Made by a program: the position numbers and the translations under genes
Shown here: positions 17,831-26,825 of the stretch, piece by piece
How positions within the stretch are numbered: position 1 is the first letter of the stretch
Layout of the letters: each line of letters begins with the position of its first letter
Origin: Flavobacterium sp. CFS9
Lineage (GTDB): Bacteria; Bacteroidota; Bacteroidia; Flavobacteriales; Flavobacteriaceae
NCBI RefSeq assembly: GCF_041154745.1
Contig: NZ_AP031573.1
Coordinates: 4,774,001 to 4,838,000 of the forward strand
DNA length: 64,000 nt
Reading direction: 5' to 3'
The notes under the pieces: model-generated
What the model saw: the letters and a program-made list of their open reading frames with translations, nothing else
Told to the model about the DNA's origin: nothing
The model's database searches: none

Positions 17831-18522
17831 TTAAATATTTAATTGTGGATGATGAGTACATGGCTCATGAAATCATAAAAAGCTATTGCGATTTACTGCC
17901 AGAAATGCAGTTAATGAAAAATTGTTTTGATGCTTTAGAAGCATTTGAATATCTGAATAAAAATGAAGTTGATTTACTATTTTTAGATTTGAATATGCCA
18001 GTATTAAAGGGCTTTGATTTTCTAAAAACCTTACAAAATCCACCAAAAGTGATCATAACTACAGCTTATCAGGAGTTTGCCCTGGAAGGGTATGAACATA
18101 ATATTGTAGATTATTTGCTAAAACCTTTCAGTTTTGAACGTTTTTTAAAAGCTATCAATAAAGTATCTGGTAGTAGTTCTTCTCAAAAATCTTTTCTTAC
18201 TGAAAACACTTCTGTTTCAAATAGATTTTTTGTTCTCAATAATAAAAAATATATTCAATTGGAAGCAGAAAATGTTTTGTATGTCGAAGCTACAGGAAAT
18301 TATATTAAGATAGTAACAACAACCGAAACTATTACCCTTCGTGAAAAATTTTCTACATTTCTGGAGAATTATTTACAAAATTGTCTGATACAGGTTCATA
18401 AATCTTTTGCTGTTGTCCCCAAACATATCAAGAGTATCGAAGGAAATATCATATTTATAGCGGCTTATAAAATCCCGATTGGCAAAACCTACAAAATTAA
18501 TCTCAATAAATTATTGAAATAA
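17827..18522 (+). CDS. LytTR response regulator (pair 1)
   Basis: 231 residues. The receiver domain occupies 1-120 with the acidic pocket D8/D9, phospho-acceptor D54 (LLFLDLNMP), T (IITTAY) and K (LLKPFSF). The LytTR DNA-binding domain covers 135-230 (KYIQLEAENVLYVEATGNYIKIVTTTETITLREKFSTF...CLIQVHKSFAV). It is cognate to the overlapping kinase upstream. The target genes are not evident. The next gene is convergent and is itself a LytTR regulator. Confidence 0.92.
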   Translation: MIKYLIVDDEYMAHEIIKSYCDLLPEMQLMKNCFDALEAFEYLNKNEVDLLFLDLNMPVLKGFDFLKTLQNPPKVIITTAYQEFALEGYEHNIVDYLLKPFSFERFLKAINKVSGSSSSQKSFLTENTSVSNRFFVLNNKKYIQLEAENVLYVEATGNYIKIVTTTETITLREKFSTFLENYLQNCLIQVHKSFAVVPKHIKSIEGNIIFIAAYKIPIGKTYKINLNKLLK

Positions 18523-18567
18523 TCTTTATTACAGAGTAAAACCTAATTAAAAATAGTTGAATTCATT

Positions 18568-19302
18568 CTACTGGAACTTTAATTTTAGCTTTTCTACTGT
18601 TTTTGCAGATACAAGAAATTCATTCTTGTCATGCATTTTGATTCTCGAAGTTACTTTGTGAACGATCAATTCCGCAATGAATTTTTTATTGATAATGACT
18701 GATTTATTAATTCTGATGAAGTTATCAGGCAATAATTCTTCAAGCTTTTTAAGAGAGATTCTAATCATTTTCTTTTCATTTTCCAACATGAAATTAGCAT
18801 AATACCCCTCGGCAACGATGTAATACAATTTATCACTATCAAGAAAATAGTTTTTGTTTCCATCAGGAACTATCAATGTTCTTGTACTGTTTTCAGATTT
18901 CTTTAATAACTCAATAAATTGACTCAAATCCGTTCTTTGTTCCTTTTTGACAATTCGCTCAATAGCGGTATTAAAACGTTCTTGCGAATAAGGCTTTAAC
19001 AAATAATCGATAGCATGGAAATCAAAAGCCTTTAAGGCATACTTGTCAAACGCTGTACTAAAAATAATATCTCCTTTAAAAACATCTTTTATACTGCTCA
19101 GCAGGTCAAAAGCTGTTGCATCCTTTAATTCTATGTCTAACAAAAGTAAATCTGCATTGATTTGCATAATCTTCTCCTTAGCTTCAGCAAAGCTTCTTGC
19201 TGTTCCGGCTAACGAAAGATTTGGATGACTCTCAACCATACTTACCAACCTCCTTAATGCCGGCATTTCATCATCAATTGCTAAAACATTTATAAATTTC
19301 AT
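18568..19302 (-). CDS. LytTR response regulator (pair 2)
   Basis: 244 residues. The receiver domain has the D10-D11-E12 pocket, phospho-acceptor D56 (LLLLDIELKDATAF) and K in LLKPYSQERF. The LytTR domain is at about 145-244 (NYFLDSDKLYYIVAEGYYANFMLENEKKMIRISLKKLEELLPDNFIRINKSVIIN). Its start codon overlaps the stop of the kinase gene upstream by 4 bases. It faces the pair 1 regulator tail to tail with only 45 bases between, and is clearly divergent from it in sequence. Confidence 0.92.
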   Translation of the reverse strand: MKFINVLAIDDEMPALRRLVSMVESHPNLSLAGTARSFAEAKEKIMQINADLLLLDIELKDATAFDLLSSIKDVFKGDIIFSTAFDKYALKAFDFHAIDYLLKPYSQERFNTAIERIVKKEQRTDLSQFIELLKKSENSTRTLIVPDGNKNYFLDSDKLYYIVAEGYYANFMLENEKKMIRISLKKLEELLPDNFIRINKSVIINKKFIAELIVHKVTSRIKMHDKNEFLVSAKTVEKLKLKFQ

Positions 19303-20321
19303 TTTAAGCTGATTTTATTAACTACCCATTGGTCATCCTGGTAAATTTTAAATGCATTCTCTTGTCCTGTAAATATCTTTAATCTCTCCATAACATTAGT
19401 CAAACCGGTTCTATAAGTTGACTTTTGATTTAGTTTAGCACCATTATTTTTTATATAAACAACCTTTTGTTCAGTACAAGCCTCTATTCTTACAGTAAGG
19501 CTTTTCTCTATTCCCCTAAACCCATGTTTAATAGAATTCTCTACAATAGCCTGTAAAATCAATTTTGGAACCTTTAAGCCCATTGTCCCATCCGAAACAT
19601 TTATTTCATAGATCAACTGATCTTCGTACCTGTTCTTTTCTATAGAAAGATACTTTTCAATAATGTATAATTCTTCTTCTAAAGTAACCGGTTCCATAAA
19701 ATCACTTTCAAGAGTTATTCTTAGAATATCACTAATATCAATAAGCATATCCTGAGCCTTATCTGGTCTGGTATCAATCTCCGCTACTACGCTATTTAAT
19801 GCATTAAACAAAAAATGTGGTTGCAATTGACTTTTTAACAATTGTAATTTGGTCTGATTCAGTTCAATTTCAAGATTCTTTTGTTTTTTTATCGAATTTG
19901 TCTCTTTGAGTATGTACTCAAAAACAAATAAAACTGCTATCTGAAAAAGATAATTTTTAAGAACATTATGAAAATCAGCTACAAAAAAAGCAAAGATGCT
20001 TTCTTTATAATCAGAAGATTTTTCATAAAAGAGAATTGGAAAAAGATGAAGAATTAAAATGAAAACTATTGCATAAAAGATACCGAGAATACCCAATATT
20101 AAAAATCGAGTGAGTGTATTCCATCGTGAAGTTCTATCAAAAATAGGTAAAATGATTAAAAAAAACAGTCCAACGCCTGTAATGGTGCTAGCAAGCGGTC
20201 TTACAAGATAATCAATCCATTTGTATTCATATCTGCCGAAATATTCAAAAACAAACATTTGAAACCAAGTAGAAACTGCAAGTAAAAACCATAAAACCAA
20301 AATCAAATGAATGCGCTTCAT
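19299..20321 (-). CDS. LytS/YehU-type sensor histidine kinase (pair 2)
   Basis: 340 residues from the ATG at 20321 (MKRIHLIL); the frame extends 2 codons further to a TTG. There are four hydrophobic segments (about 3-20, 42-60, 73-95, 122-140) and no periplasmic domain. A short coiled-coil leads to LLKSQLQPHFLFNALNSVVAEID with the phospho-acceptor His at 169. Further motifs are PKLILQAIVENSIKHGF and YRTGLTNVMERLKIF. It is co-transcribed with the LytTR regulator (4-base overlap). Confidence 0.9.
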   Translation of the reverse strand: MKRIHLILVLWFLLAVSTWFQMFVFEYFGRYEYKWIDYLVRPLASTITGVGLFFLIILPIFDRTSRWNTLTRFLILGILGIFYAIVFILILHLFPILFYEKSSDYKESIFAFFVADFHNVLKNYLFQIAVLFVFEYILKETNSIKKQKNLEIELNQTKLQLLKSQLQPHFLFNALNSVVAEIDTRPDKAQDMLIDISDILRITLESDFMEPVTLEEELYIIEKYLSIEKNRYEDQLIYEINVSDGTMGLKVPKLILQAIVENSIKHGFRGIEKSLTVRIEACTEQKVVYIKNNGAKLNQKSTYRTGLTNVMERLKIFTGQENAFKIYQDDQWVVNKISLK

Positions 20322-20516
20322 ATCCAATAATTTTAAACAAAGAAAATCAATATTTCTTTAATCAGATTCAAAAAACAATCTAAAGAAGCTAACATCAACG
20401 TCAATTTATACTCAAAAAAAGTAGTTACTGTATCAAAATTCCAAAGGTTCATATCAATAAAAAAAATGGTAATCAATTATTACGGAATTTTATCATTAAA
20501 TCCCTAAATCACGATT

Positions 20517-22244
20517 ATGAAAACATCATTACATTTTATTACAGTACTAATTATTCCCTCTTTTATCTTAAACGCTCAATCGTTTGAAAGAATGCATTTT
20601 CCGGACATTACTACAACTTTGTCTTCTTCAAGAAGTGCTAATTTTATAGATGTAAATAATGACGGATGGGATGACATTTTCTTTTCTAACGGACTTTCAT
20701 CAGGAGAAAAAAATATGTTATACATCAATAATACCGATGGCACTTTTACAACTGTAACGGATGACGACATTGTAGAACATAATATTAGAGCCGTTGGTGC
20801 AAGTTTCGCAGATACAGATAATGATGGTGATTTAGATGGTTATGTTGTCACATGGGGTTCGGGAGGAATAGCAAAACGAAACTATTTTTACAGAAATAAT
20901 GGCAACGGTACCTTCTTCTTTGACCCTGAGGTTGCACCAAATCCGACCTATTCTGAAACAGCAAACTGGATAGACGCTAATAACGATCAATTACTTGATC
21001 TTTATATCACCAATAGTGCACAATCTCTGCAAAATCTATATTTCGAAAATCAAGGTAACGATACATTTTTGCAGCGTACCGATCTGACTATCACAAATGA
21101 AGCAAAACCTTCACGATCTGTTGATTGGGTTGACTATGATAATGATGGAGACAATGATTTGTTTATTACAAATGAGATGAATAATAAAAATACGCTCTAC
21201 CGAAATGACGGACCGAACAACTTCACACAAATAAATGATCTTACGATTGTACAAGACCTTAAAGATTCTTTGGGTAGTTCTTGGGCGGATATTGACAACG
21301 ATGGTGACTTTGATTTACTGGTAACGAATTGGGAACAGGGTAATCAATTATTTATTAATAATAATGGTGTTTTTACAGAAATGACCAATTCTGCAATTGC
21401 TCTTGAAACTGTTATTTCTTTTGGATCAACTTTTGGAGATATTGACAATGATGGTGATCTGGATTTGTTTATTGGAAATTCTTACTCGGAAACACATTTA
21501 AACAATTCTGTTTTTATAAATGACGGAAATGGAAATTTTACTCAGGACCACACAAGTGCATTAGCTACTCAAATAGGTTGGACCTATGGCGCAGCTTTTG
21601 GAGATTACAATAATGATGGCTGGCTGGATATTATCCTGGCTAATAATCAAAATGAAAGTCAGGTTAACGATGTTTATAAAAACACCGGTACAGGAAATAA
21701 TTGGATAAAAATAAAATGTATAGGAACCGATTCAAACAGGTCAGCAATTGGAACTATTGTAAAAATCACATCTGTAATTAATGGGAATACAGTAACACAA
21801 ACCCGTAAAGTAGAAGCTGCCTCAGGATATGCTTCTCAAAACTCACTAACGACCCATTTTGGCCTTGGCAATGCCGCAGAAATAGAATCTATAGAAATAA
21901 AATGGCCATCAGGGTTAATAGAAAATTTTATTGGATACGAAATCAATAAAGCGCATACTATAACCGAAGGTTCCGGAACCTTGTCTATTAAAGAAATAAA
22001 TGACACAAAATTTAGAATCTATCCTAATCCTGTAAAAGATATATTTCATATAGAATCATCTGAAAGCGGTATTTATCATCTTACCATTACGAATACTCAA
22101 GGGCAAACTGTAAAAGAAATTAAAATAGATGGAGAGAATAAAAATCATACAATCAATATTTCCAGTCTCCCTACAGGAACCTATTTTTACCGCTTATTCG
22201 AAACTAAAAAAGTAATAAGTTCGGGAAAAATCATAAAAAATTAA
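20517..22244 (+). CDS. T9SS-exported FG-GAP/VCBS repeat protein with UnbV domain
   Basis: 575 residues. The signal peptide is MKTSLHFITVLIIPSFILNAQS. Residues about 30-390 hold seven or more FG-GAP/VCBS units. Each has a calcium-binding loop of the D-x-D-x-D-G-D type (VNNDGWDDIF, TDNDGDLDGY, YDNDGDNDLF, IDNDGDLDLF, YNNDGWLDII), which indicates a beta-propeller. Residues about 395-470 are an ASPIC/UnbV domain (KIKCIGTDSNRSAIGTIVK, SGYASQNSLTTHFGLG, SIEIKWPSG). The last 80 residues are a type A T9SS sorting domain (FRIYPNPVKDIFHIES...LPTGTYFYRLF...GKIIKN). The protein should be placed on the outer surface. It is divergent from the pair 2 kinase and followed by a terminator. Confidence 0.88.
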   Translation: MKTSLHFITVLIIPSFILNAQSFERMHFPDITTTLSSSRSANFIDVNNDGWDDIFFSNGLSSGEKNMLYINNTDGTFTTVTDDDIVEHNIRAVGASFADTDNDGDLDGYVVTWGSGGIAKRNYFYRNNGNGTFFFDPEVAPNPTYSETANWIDANNDQLLDLYITNSAQSLQNLYFENQGNDTFLQRTDLTITNEAKPSRSVDWVDYDNDGDNDLFITNEMNNKNTLYRNDGPNNFTQINDLTIVQDLKDSLGSSWADIDNDGDFDLLVTNWEQGNQLFINNNGVFTEMTNSAIALETVISFGSTFGDIDNDGDLDLFIGNSYSETHLNNSVFINDGNGNFTQDHTSALATQIGWTYGAAFGDYNNDGWLDIILANNQNESQVNDVYKNTGTGNNWIKIKCIGTDSNRSAIGTIVKITSVINGNTVTQTRKVEAASGYASQNSLTTHFGLGNAAEIESIEIKWPSGLIENFIGYEINKAHTITEGSGTLSIKEINDTKFRIYPNPVKDIFHIESSESGIYHLTITNTQGQTVKEIKIDGENKNHTINISSLPTGTYFYRLFETKKVISSGKIIKN

Positions 22245-22305
22245 ATCATCAGAAGATTCACGCTTCTTAGAAATAAAATTGTCAATCAATAACTCAATTC
22301 CCAAT

Positions 22306-22338
22306 AAAAGCCTCCTTTTTTTGAGGCTTTTAGTTTTT
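22306..22338 (+). terminator. intrinsic terminator after FG-GAP gene
   Basis: AAAAGCCTC (22306-22314) and GAGGCTTTT (22323-22331) form a 9-bp stem with a T-rich loop, followed by AGTTTTT. It lies 62 bases after the stop codon. Confidence 0.75.
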
Positions 22339-22404
22339 ATGCCTCAATAGCTATATTTTCTCTAAATATCTTTGAAAATAACATTAATTTATTCCAACCC
22401 CACT

Positions 22405-23268
22405 ATGCTTGAATTAGAAATTATTTTATTTATAATAGCCTATACTACCTTAGTAGTCTCTTTGACATTTGCATTTATATGCTATAAACGTAATCTGGAA
22501 ACACAAGAGACACTTGTCCTTATTATCTCTTTACTAATACTCATCATTTCAATATCATTTACTCCGATACTAAAAAATTCGGGACATAGTTTTTTCTCAA
22601 ACCTTTTTACAATCTCATCTATGATTTTTGTTGGTGCTGCTACACTCTTAAACACCTTAAAAGAGCGTCAACACAAACTTCAGAATATGTTCAAAAAGAT
22701 TTATTTAGGATTGGGTATCATACTATTTTTTACCGTTCACCTTATTTCCTTCTTTAATATGACTAAATATGCTCAATGGTTTTCTTCGGGATATTTAATG
22801 CTTTCTATTGTCTTTTCAGCGATTATCATTAGAACAACAGAACCAAAAATTAAGATTAAAATAAAAAAAACAGACTCTGACAGGTTATTTGTAATAGCAT
22901 TTTTGGTCATTGTACCTGTATACTTAGTTTTACAATTTCAATTTTGTGAGTATTGTGATAATCCACCAATAGGTTTTTTACTTCCTTTCTTATTTTCATT
23001 AATCGCAATTAACAAAATAACAGATGATATTAATCGATTATCTATTCTAAAAATTAATACAGAAAATTTTCAATCCAATCTCATTGCTTATGGACTCAGT
23101 GACCGTGAAACAGAAGTAGCAAAGTTATTATCCCAGGGACATAGTTATCAATCTATTTCTGAACTGCTATTTATCTCCATACCAACTGTCAAAACACATA
23201 CCGGTAATATATACCGAAAATGTAATGTAAAAAGCAAATACGAACTCATGAAAATTGTATTCTACTAA
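22405..23268 (+). CDS. membrane-bound LuxR-type transcriptional regulator
   Basis: 287 residues from the ATG at 22405; the longer frame starts at a TTG. About seven hydrophobic segments fill residues 1-205, with the last ending near PIGFLLPFLFSLIAINKI. The C-terminal 65 residues are a LuxR/FixJ helix-turn-helix: YGLSDRETEVAKLLSQGHSYQSISELLFISIPTVKTHTGNIYRKCNVKSKYELM. A seven-helix sensor fused to a LuxR output suggests direct signalling from membrane to DNA without phosphotransfer. The outer-membrane barrel gene 124 bases downstream on the same strand is a possible target. The signal is unknown. Confidence 0.8.
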   Translation: MLELEIILFIIAYTTLVVSLTFAFICYKRNLETQETLVLIISLLILIISISFTPILKNSGHSFFSNLFTISSMIFVGAATLLNTLKERQHKLQNMFKKIYLGLGIILFFTVHLISFFNMTKYAQWFSSGYLMLSIVFSAIIIRTTEPKIKIKIKKTDSDRLFVIAFLVIVPVYLVLQFQFCEYCDNPPIGFLLPFLFSLIAINKITDDINRLSILKINTENFQSNLIAYGLSDRETEVAKLLSQGHSYQSISELLFISIPTVKTHTGNIYRKCNVKSKYELMKIVFY

Positions 23269-23392
23269 TAATCAACACTAATACTTTTGTATGATTTTGA
23301 AAATCTCTTCCGTTTTCATACACATTACTGATTTCATCTCTGTTCTTAGGCCTGTACTTTTGCCATGAACAATCAAAGATAAAAGCAAAAGT

Positions 23393-24706
23393 ATGTTAAA
23401 AAAAATCCTATTCAGTTTACTGCTATCCTCTACTTCAAATGTATTAGCACAAGATTCTATTCCAACAAACAGCGCCAGACAGCGACTAAATTTCGCAAAA
23501 ACCTATTTTGAAGTTGGAGGTACTTATATAGCTTCCTTTAAAGGGAAAAAATTTCAGGGCAATGCAATCACAACGTTTGATCATTCCGCATCTTTCAATC
23601 AGTATCTTACCTGGGGAGGATTCCACTTTTGGGATCACGCTGAATTTTATGTAAATTTTCCTCTCAATCAATTATTACTAGACAGTAAAGCTAAAGACAG
23701 CTACAAACTGGAACAATCAGTTGTTACCGGAGCAAGAGTATATCCATGGGCAATACAGGAGGGAAAATTAAGACCATTCGTAGGAATTAGCTGGGGAGGA
23801 TTAGACTTTAAACAGGTTAGTAATTCTGATGAAAGTAGTCCTCAGTTGGCTAAGGATTTTTTATTAAACGTCGAAACCGGTCTCTTATATAACTATAAAA
23901 ACTTCGGGTTACGATTTGCAATACATTACAATACTGATAATCAATGGGAATATCCTTTAGACAAATTACAAAAAGTAAAAATTAAAACCCCTGCTGTAAG
24001 TGCTTCTTTAGGTTTACTATATTCTTTTGACTCATCAAAGGAGACTTCTAAAGAAGAAGCTAACAAATGGAATAGTTATCCTACTCTTGGAAAATTATCA
24101 GACCATGCTACAAAATATGGTGATTTCTTTATTGGTGTTGGCCCTTCATTATCTTTTTCTCTTAGCAAATCCGATTACAATCAGATGAATCTTCCCTACC
24201 TAAAAGACAGATTGGTCTCTAAAAATTATTTTGATATTGCTGTAGGATATCAATTTAACAAAGCAAATTTTTTTACAGCTCTTTCATTCAGAAATCCTGA
24301 ATTTCAAACCAAAGGATATGATACCGAACAAACAATTAAAAAAACTTCTTTAGCTTTGGAACTAAATAAATTCCTAACAGATTATACTGGCTTTGCTCCC
24401 TACTTTGGAATTAACCTCGCTTATGATAAACTAAGTTACAGGCTAAAAACCGATGACATTACCAGTACTATCAAATTTAAAGGAAAGTTAGAACCCGGTC
24501 TAACATTTGGTTGGGACATTGTTCCGGGTAAAACCGATGAAGCATTGATTTTGAGAACCAACTTAAGATGGTATCCATTTTCAAAATTTGATGTAAATGG
24601 TCAAAATTTTAGTTTTAAACAATTGGAGTATAATTTGATTCAAATTGTTTTTTATCCGGAAAGATTAAAAAAAAAAGCAAACAGCAAATCTCCAAATCAA
24701 AGATAA
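23393..24706 (+). CDS. outer-membrane beta-barrel protein
   Basis: 437 residues with a signal peptide (MLKKILFSLLLSSTSNVLAQ). The mature part alternates amphipathic strands ending in aromatic residues (TYFEVGGTYIASF, AEFYVNFPLN, ETGLLYNYKNFGLRFAIHYN, FFIGVGPSLSFSLS, YFDIAVGYQF, LILRTNLRWYPF). It closes with FSFKQLEYNLIQIVFYPERLKKK, where the last strand is near but not at the C-terminus. No plug or TonB box is seen. I cannot assign a substrate. A TACTTTTG -7-like element lies at 23355-23362, 30 bases before the ATG. Confidence 0.65.
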   Translation: MLKKILFSLLLSSTSNVLAQDSIPTNSARQRLNFAKTYFEVGGTYIASFKGKKFQGNAITTFDHSASFNQYLTWGGFHFWDHAEFYVNFPLNQLLLDSKAKDSYKLEQSVVTGARVYPWAIQEGKLRPFVGISWGGLDFKQVSNSDESSPQLAKDFLLNVETGLLYNYKNFGLRFAIHYNTDNQWEYPLDKLQKVKIKTPAVSASLGLLYSFDSSKETSKEEANKWNSYPTLGKLSDHATKYGDFFIGVGPSLSFSLSKSDYNQMNLPYLKDRLVSKNYFDIAVGYQFNKANFFTALSFRNPEFQTKGYDTEQTIKKTSLALELNKFLTDYTGFAPYFGINLAYDKLSYRLKTDDITSTIKFKGKLEPGLTFGWDIVPGKTDEALILRTNLRWYPFSKFDVNGQNFSFKQLEYNLIQIVFYPERLKKKANSKSPNQR

Positions 24707-24727
24707 ACGTTCAACTTTTAAATTGTA

Positions 24728-24740
24728 GGTTCTGTCGCAT
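24728..24740 (+). repeat. 13-bp IS-end-like motif (right copy)
   Basis: GGTTCTGTCGCAT, the inverted partner of the copy at 6339-6351. It lies 22 bases after the barrel gene, at the start of a stretch of IS debris. Confidence 0.3.
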
Positions 24741-24849
24741 CTGTCAGAATCAAATATAAGAATTTAAGCGATTTAAAAGTTAGCTCCCCAATTTACAGAA
24801 TGATTTATACATAGTTCTCCCAAGTTCAATCATCTGATTCTTTCTCAAC

Positions 24850-25201
24850 TGGAGTTCATACCATAAAATGGACACAGAAACACAAGACCTTTAGTTTTAA
24901 AACAAAGGAAATGGAAAAACCAAGACAGAAGTATACAATAGAATTCAAACAAAAGGCCGTAAATCTCAGCAATAGATATTACAGCACCATACGGGCAGCT
25001 GAAGAAGTAAATACAAGTCCAGTGAATATCAGACGATGGAAAGTCCGGCTTCCAGATGGATATATAGAAAGTTTAGAAATCCGTAAAGCTCTTGCTACAT
25101 ATCTGTATCACAATATTACAAATCCAAAACAAATACTCTTCAACTATTTACTAAAACTAACAAAACAGAAGTTTAATAAATTAACTAATCATAAAATATA
25201 G
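24850..25201 (+). mobile_element. IS3-family remnant (left end plus OrfA part)
   Basis: It starts with TGGAGTTCATAC and ATAAAATGGACACAG, which looks like an IS3-type left end. The OrfA-like frame begins at the ATG at 24911 after AAAGGAA: MEKPRQKYTIEFKQKAVNLSNRYY...TIRAAEEVNTSPVNIRRWK. About 47 residues match the transposase HTH; the remaining 49 do not look like OrfA. There is no OrfB. The first 150 or so bases are nearly identical to those at 33822, so both derive from one element. Confidence 0.7.
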
Positions 25202-25312
25202 CTTAACTTTTTCTCTACTTTTTGTTTGTAAATCCTCTTTTAAATTTAAAATATATTTTCTAGTTTTGAGTGAGTCATTTTAAAAGAAGTTAAGATAAAT
25301 TGATTGATAATA

Positions 25313-26032
25313 ATGAATTGTAAAAATTGTAGCAGCTCGTTTAATGGCAAATTTTGCAATAATTGCGGACAACCAGCTGATACTCATCAGATAAACCTTC
25401 ACTTTATCTGGCATGATATACAGCATGGTTTGTTTCATTTTGACAAAGGTGTTTTTTATTCTCTAAAAGAATTATATACAAGACCCGGGCATACCATCAG
25501 GGAATTTATTGAGGGCAGAAGAGTAAAACACTTTAAACCTGTCTCTATGATAATTCTCCTAGCAACAATATACGGGCTTCTTTATCATCATTATAACATA
25601 AATATTTTTATATCTGAGGCTGAAGGCACTAAAGAACTTACTCCTAGCATAAATCATTGGATAGCTAATCATTATTCATGGTATACACTTGCAACTATAC
25701 CTTTATATACTCTGGGTACTTATATCTGTTTTAAAAGTCAGAAGTATAATTATTTTGAATACTTGGTTTTAAATACATTTAAAGCTTCCCAAAGGTTGAT
25801 GCTTCATATTATTACCTTTCCAATATTACTGTATTTTAATGATAAAGCTTCCTTAAAAACCTTAATTTATATCTACTATATTGTTGATTTGTTTTTAATT
25901 TATTGGACCAATTTTCAATTTTTTTACAAACTAAACTTTTGGCAGGTTCTGCTGCGCTCTATTTGCAGCCACCTGATCATGATAGTAAGCTTACTGATAA
26001 TTCTCACTTCTATTTTACTTATAACATCTTAA
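25313..26032 (+). CDS. DUF3667 membrane protein with N-terminal zinc ribbon
   Basis: 239 residues from the ATG at 25313; the frame extends 3 codons to a TTG. The start CKNCSSSFNGKFCNNCGQPA is a four-cysteine zinc ribbon. It is followed by INLHFIWHDIQHGLFHFDKGVFYSLKELYTRPGHTIREFIEGRRVKHFKPV, the signature of DUF3667. Four to five hydrophobic helices complete the protein. These proteins are widespread in Bacteroidota with unknown function. The next gene begins 11 bases downstream, so the two are probably co-transcribed. Confidence 0.85.
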   Translation: MNCKNCSSSFNGKFCNNCGQPADTHQINLHFIWHDIQHGLFHFDKGVFYSLKELYTRPGHTIREFIEGRRVKHFKPVSMIILLATIYGLLYHHYNINIFISEAEGTKELTPSINHWIANHYSWYTLATIPLYTLGTYICFKSQKYNYFEYLVLNTFKASQRLMLHIITFPILLYFNDKASLKTLIYIYYIVDLFLIYWTNFQFFYKLNFWQVLLRSICSHLIMIVSLLIILTSILLITS

Positions 26033-26043
26033 AAACAAAGAAC

Positions 26044-26544
26044 ATGAAAAACATAACAATCTTACTTATCCTTCTTACTTTAACTTTTTCAAATGTTAGT
26101 GCCCAGAAAATTAAAGACGGCGAAACGGTTAGCCTAAATGGGCTGTCCGTAACATTTAATATCACCAACAAAGAATCCGTGACTGTGGGTGGTAAAAATT
26201 TTGATCGCTATAAAGTAAGCGCAAATCTTGTCAATAATTCCGAAAAAAGCTTCAATATCAGATTAAATGCGTCTCCTCAGGTAGCCTCTAATACTAATCT
26301 TGTCGAATTAGACTGTATTAATGCAACAGGAGCAAAATTAACTTCCAAAAAAATGGAATTAAAATTAAAAGCACATAATCTAAACGCTACCTACTGGTAC
26401 TATAATAAAGAAGGCAAATATGTAAGTGGTGTACTTCCTGTCATTGCTGGTTATTATTTAGATCCAGGAGACAGTGTAAATAACAATGCAATTTTTATAG
26501 TTCCTCAAGGTGAAACACCCGATGTATTACTTCGAAAAATTTAA
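26044..26544 (+). CDS. small secreted protein, unknown function
   Basis: 166 residues with a signal peptide (MKNITILLILLTLTFSNVSAQ). The rest is beta-rich (GETVSLNGLSVTFNITNKESVTVGGKNFDRYKVSANLVNNSEKSFNIRL, and at the end LDPGDSVNNNAIFIVPQGETPDVLLRKI). The family is not recognised; an immunoglobulin-like sandwich is plausible. The frame is open into the upstream gene (from 25903), but the ATG at 26044 with its signal peptide is the convincing start. A relic of a second copy lies at 13671-13751. Confidence 0.65.
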   Translation: MKNITILLILLTLTFSNVSAQKIKDGETVSLNGLSVTFNITNKESVTVGGKNFDRYKVSANLVNNSEKSFNIRLNASPQVASNTNLVELDCINATGAKLTSKKMELKLKAHNLNATYWYYNKEGKYVSGVLPVIAGYYLDPGDSVNNNAIFIVPQGETPDVLLRKI

Positions 26545-26745
26545 TAAATTACAGAAGATAATAAAACTAAACTTTTCAACAACGATATTGAAAAAAAGTA
26601 GTATCTCACCAACTGTGTAAGTTAATGAGATATTACCCCAATACAACATAAAAAAATCGGCAAAATTAGAATAATCTCCTGTTTTATAAGTCAATGGTTC
26701 AGTATCCCTAATTCATAGTCTTTTTATAAAACTTATTGGTTTTTG

Positions 26746-26791
26746 AAAATAGATTTGACATCTTATAAGAAAGTGCCAAATCTATTTTTTT
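26746..26791. terminator. bidirectional intrinsic terminator
   Basis: AAAATAGATTTG (26746-26757) and CAAATCTATTTT (26777-26788) pair over 12 bp, with T7 after and A4 before. It lies between convergent genes ending at 26544 and 26826 and can serve both. Confidence 0.7.
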
Positions 26792-26825
26792 ATGAATTCA
26801 TTAATTAAACAATAGGTCAAACCAA

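Noticed and set aside
25903..26043. 47-codon N-terminal extension of the secreted protein at 26044
   Set aside because: It overlaps the DUF3667 gene in another frame and would bury the signal peptide.
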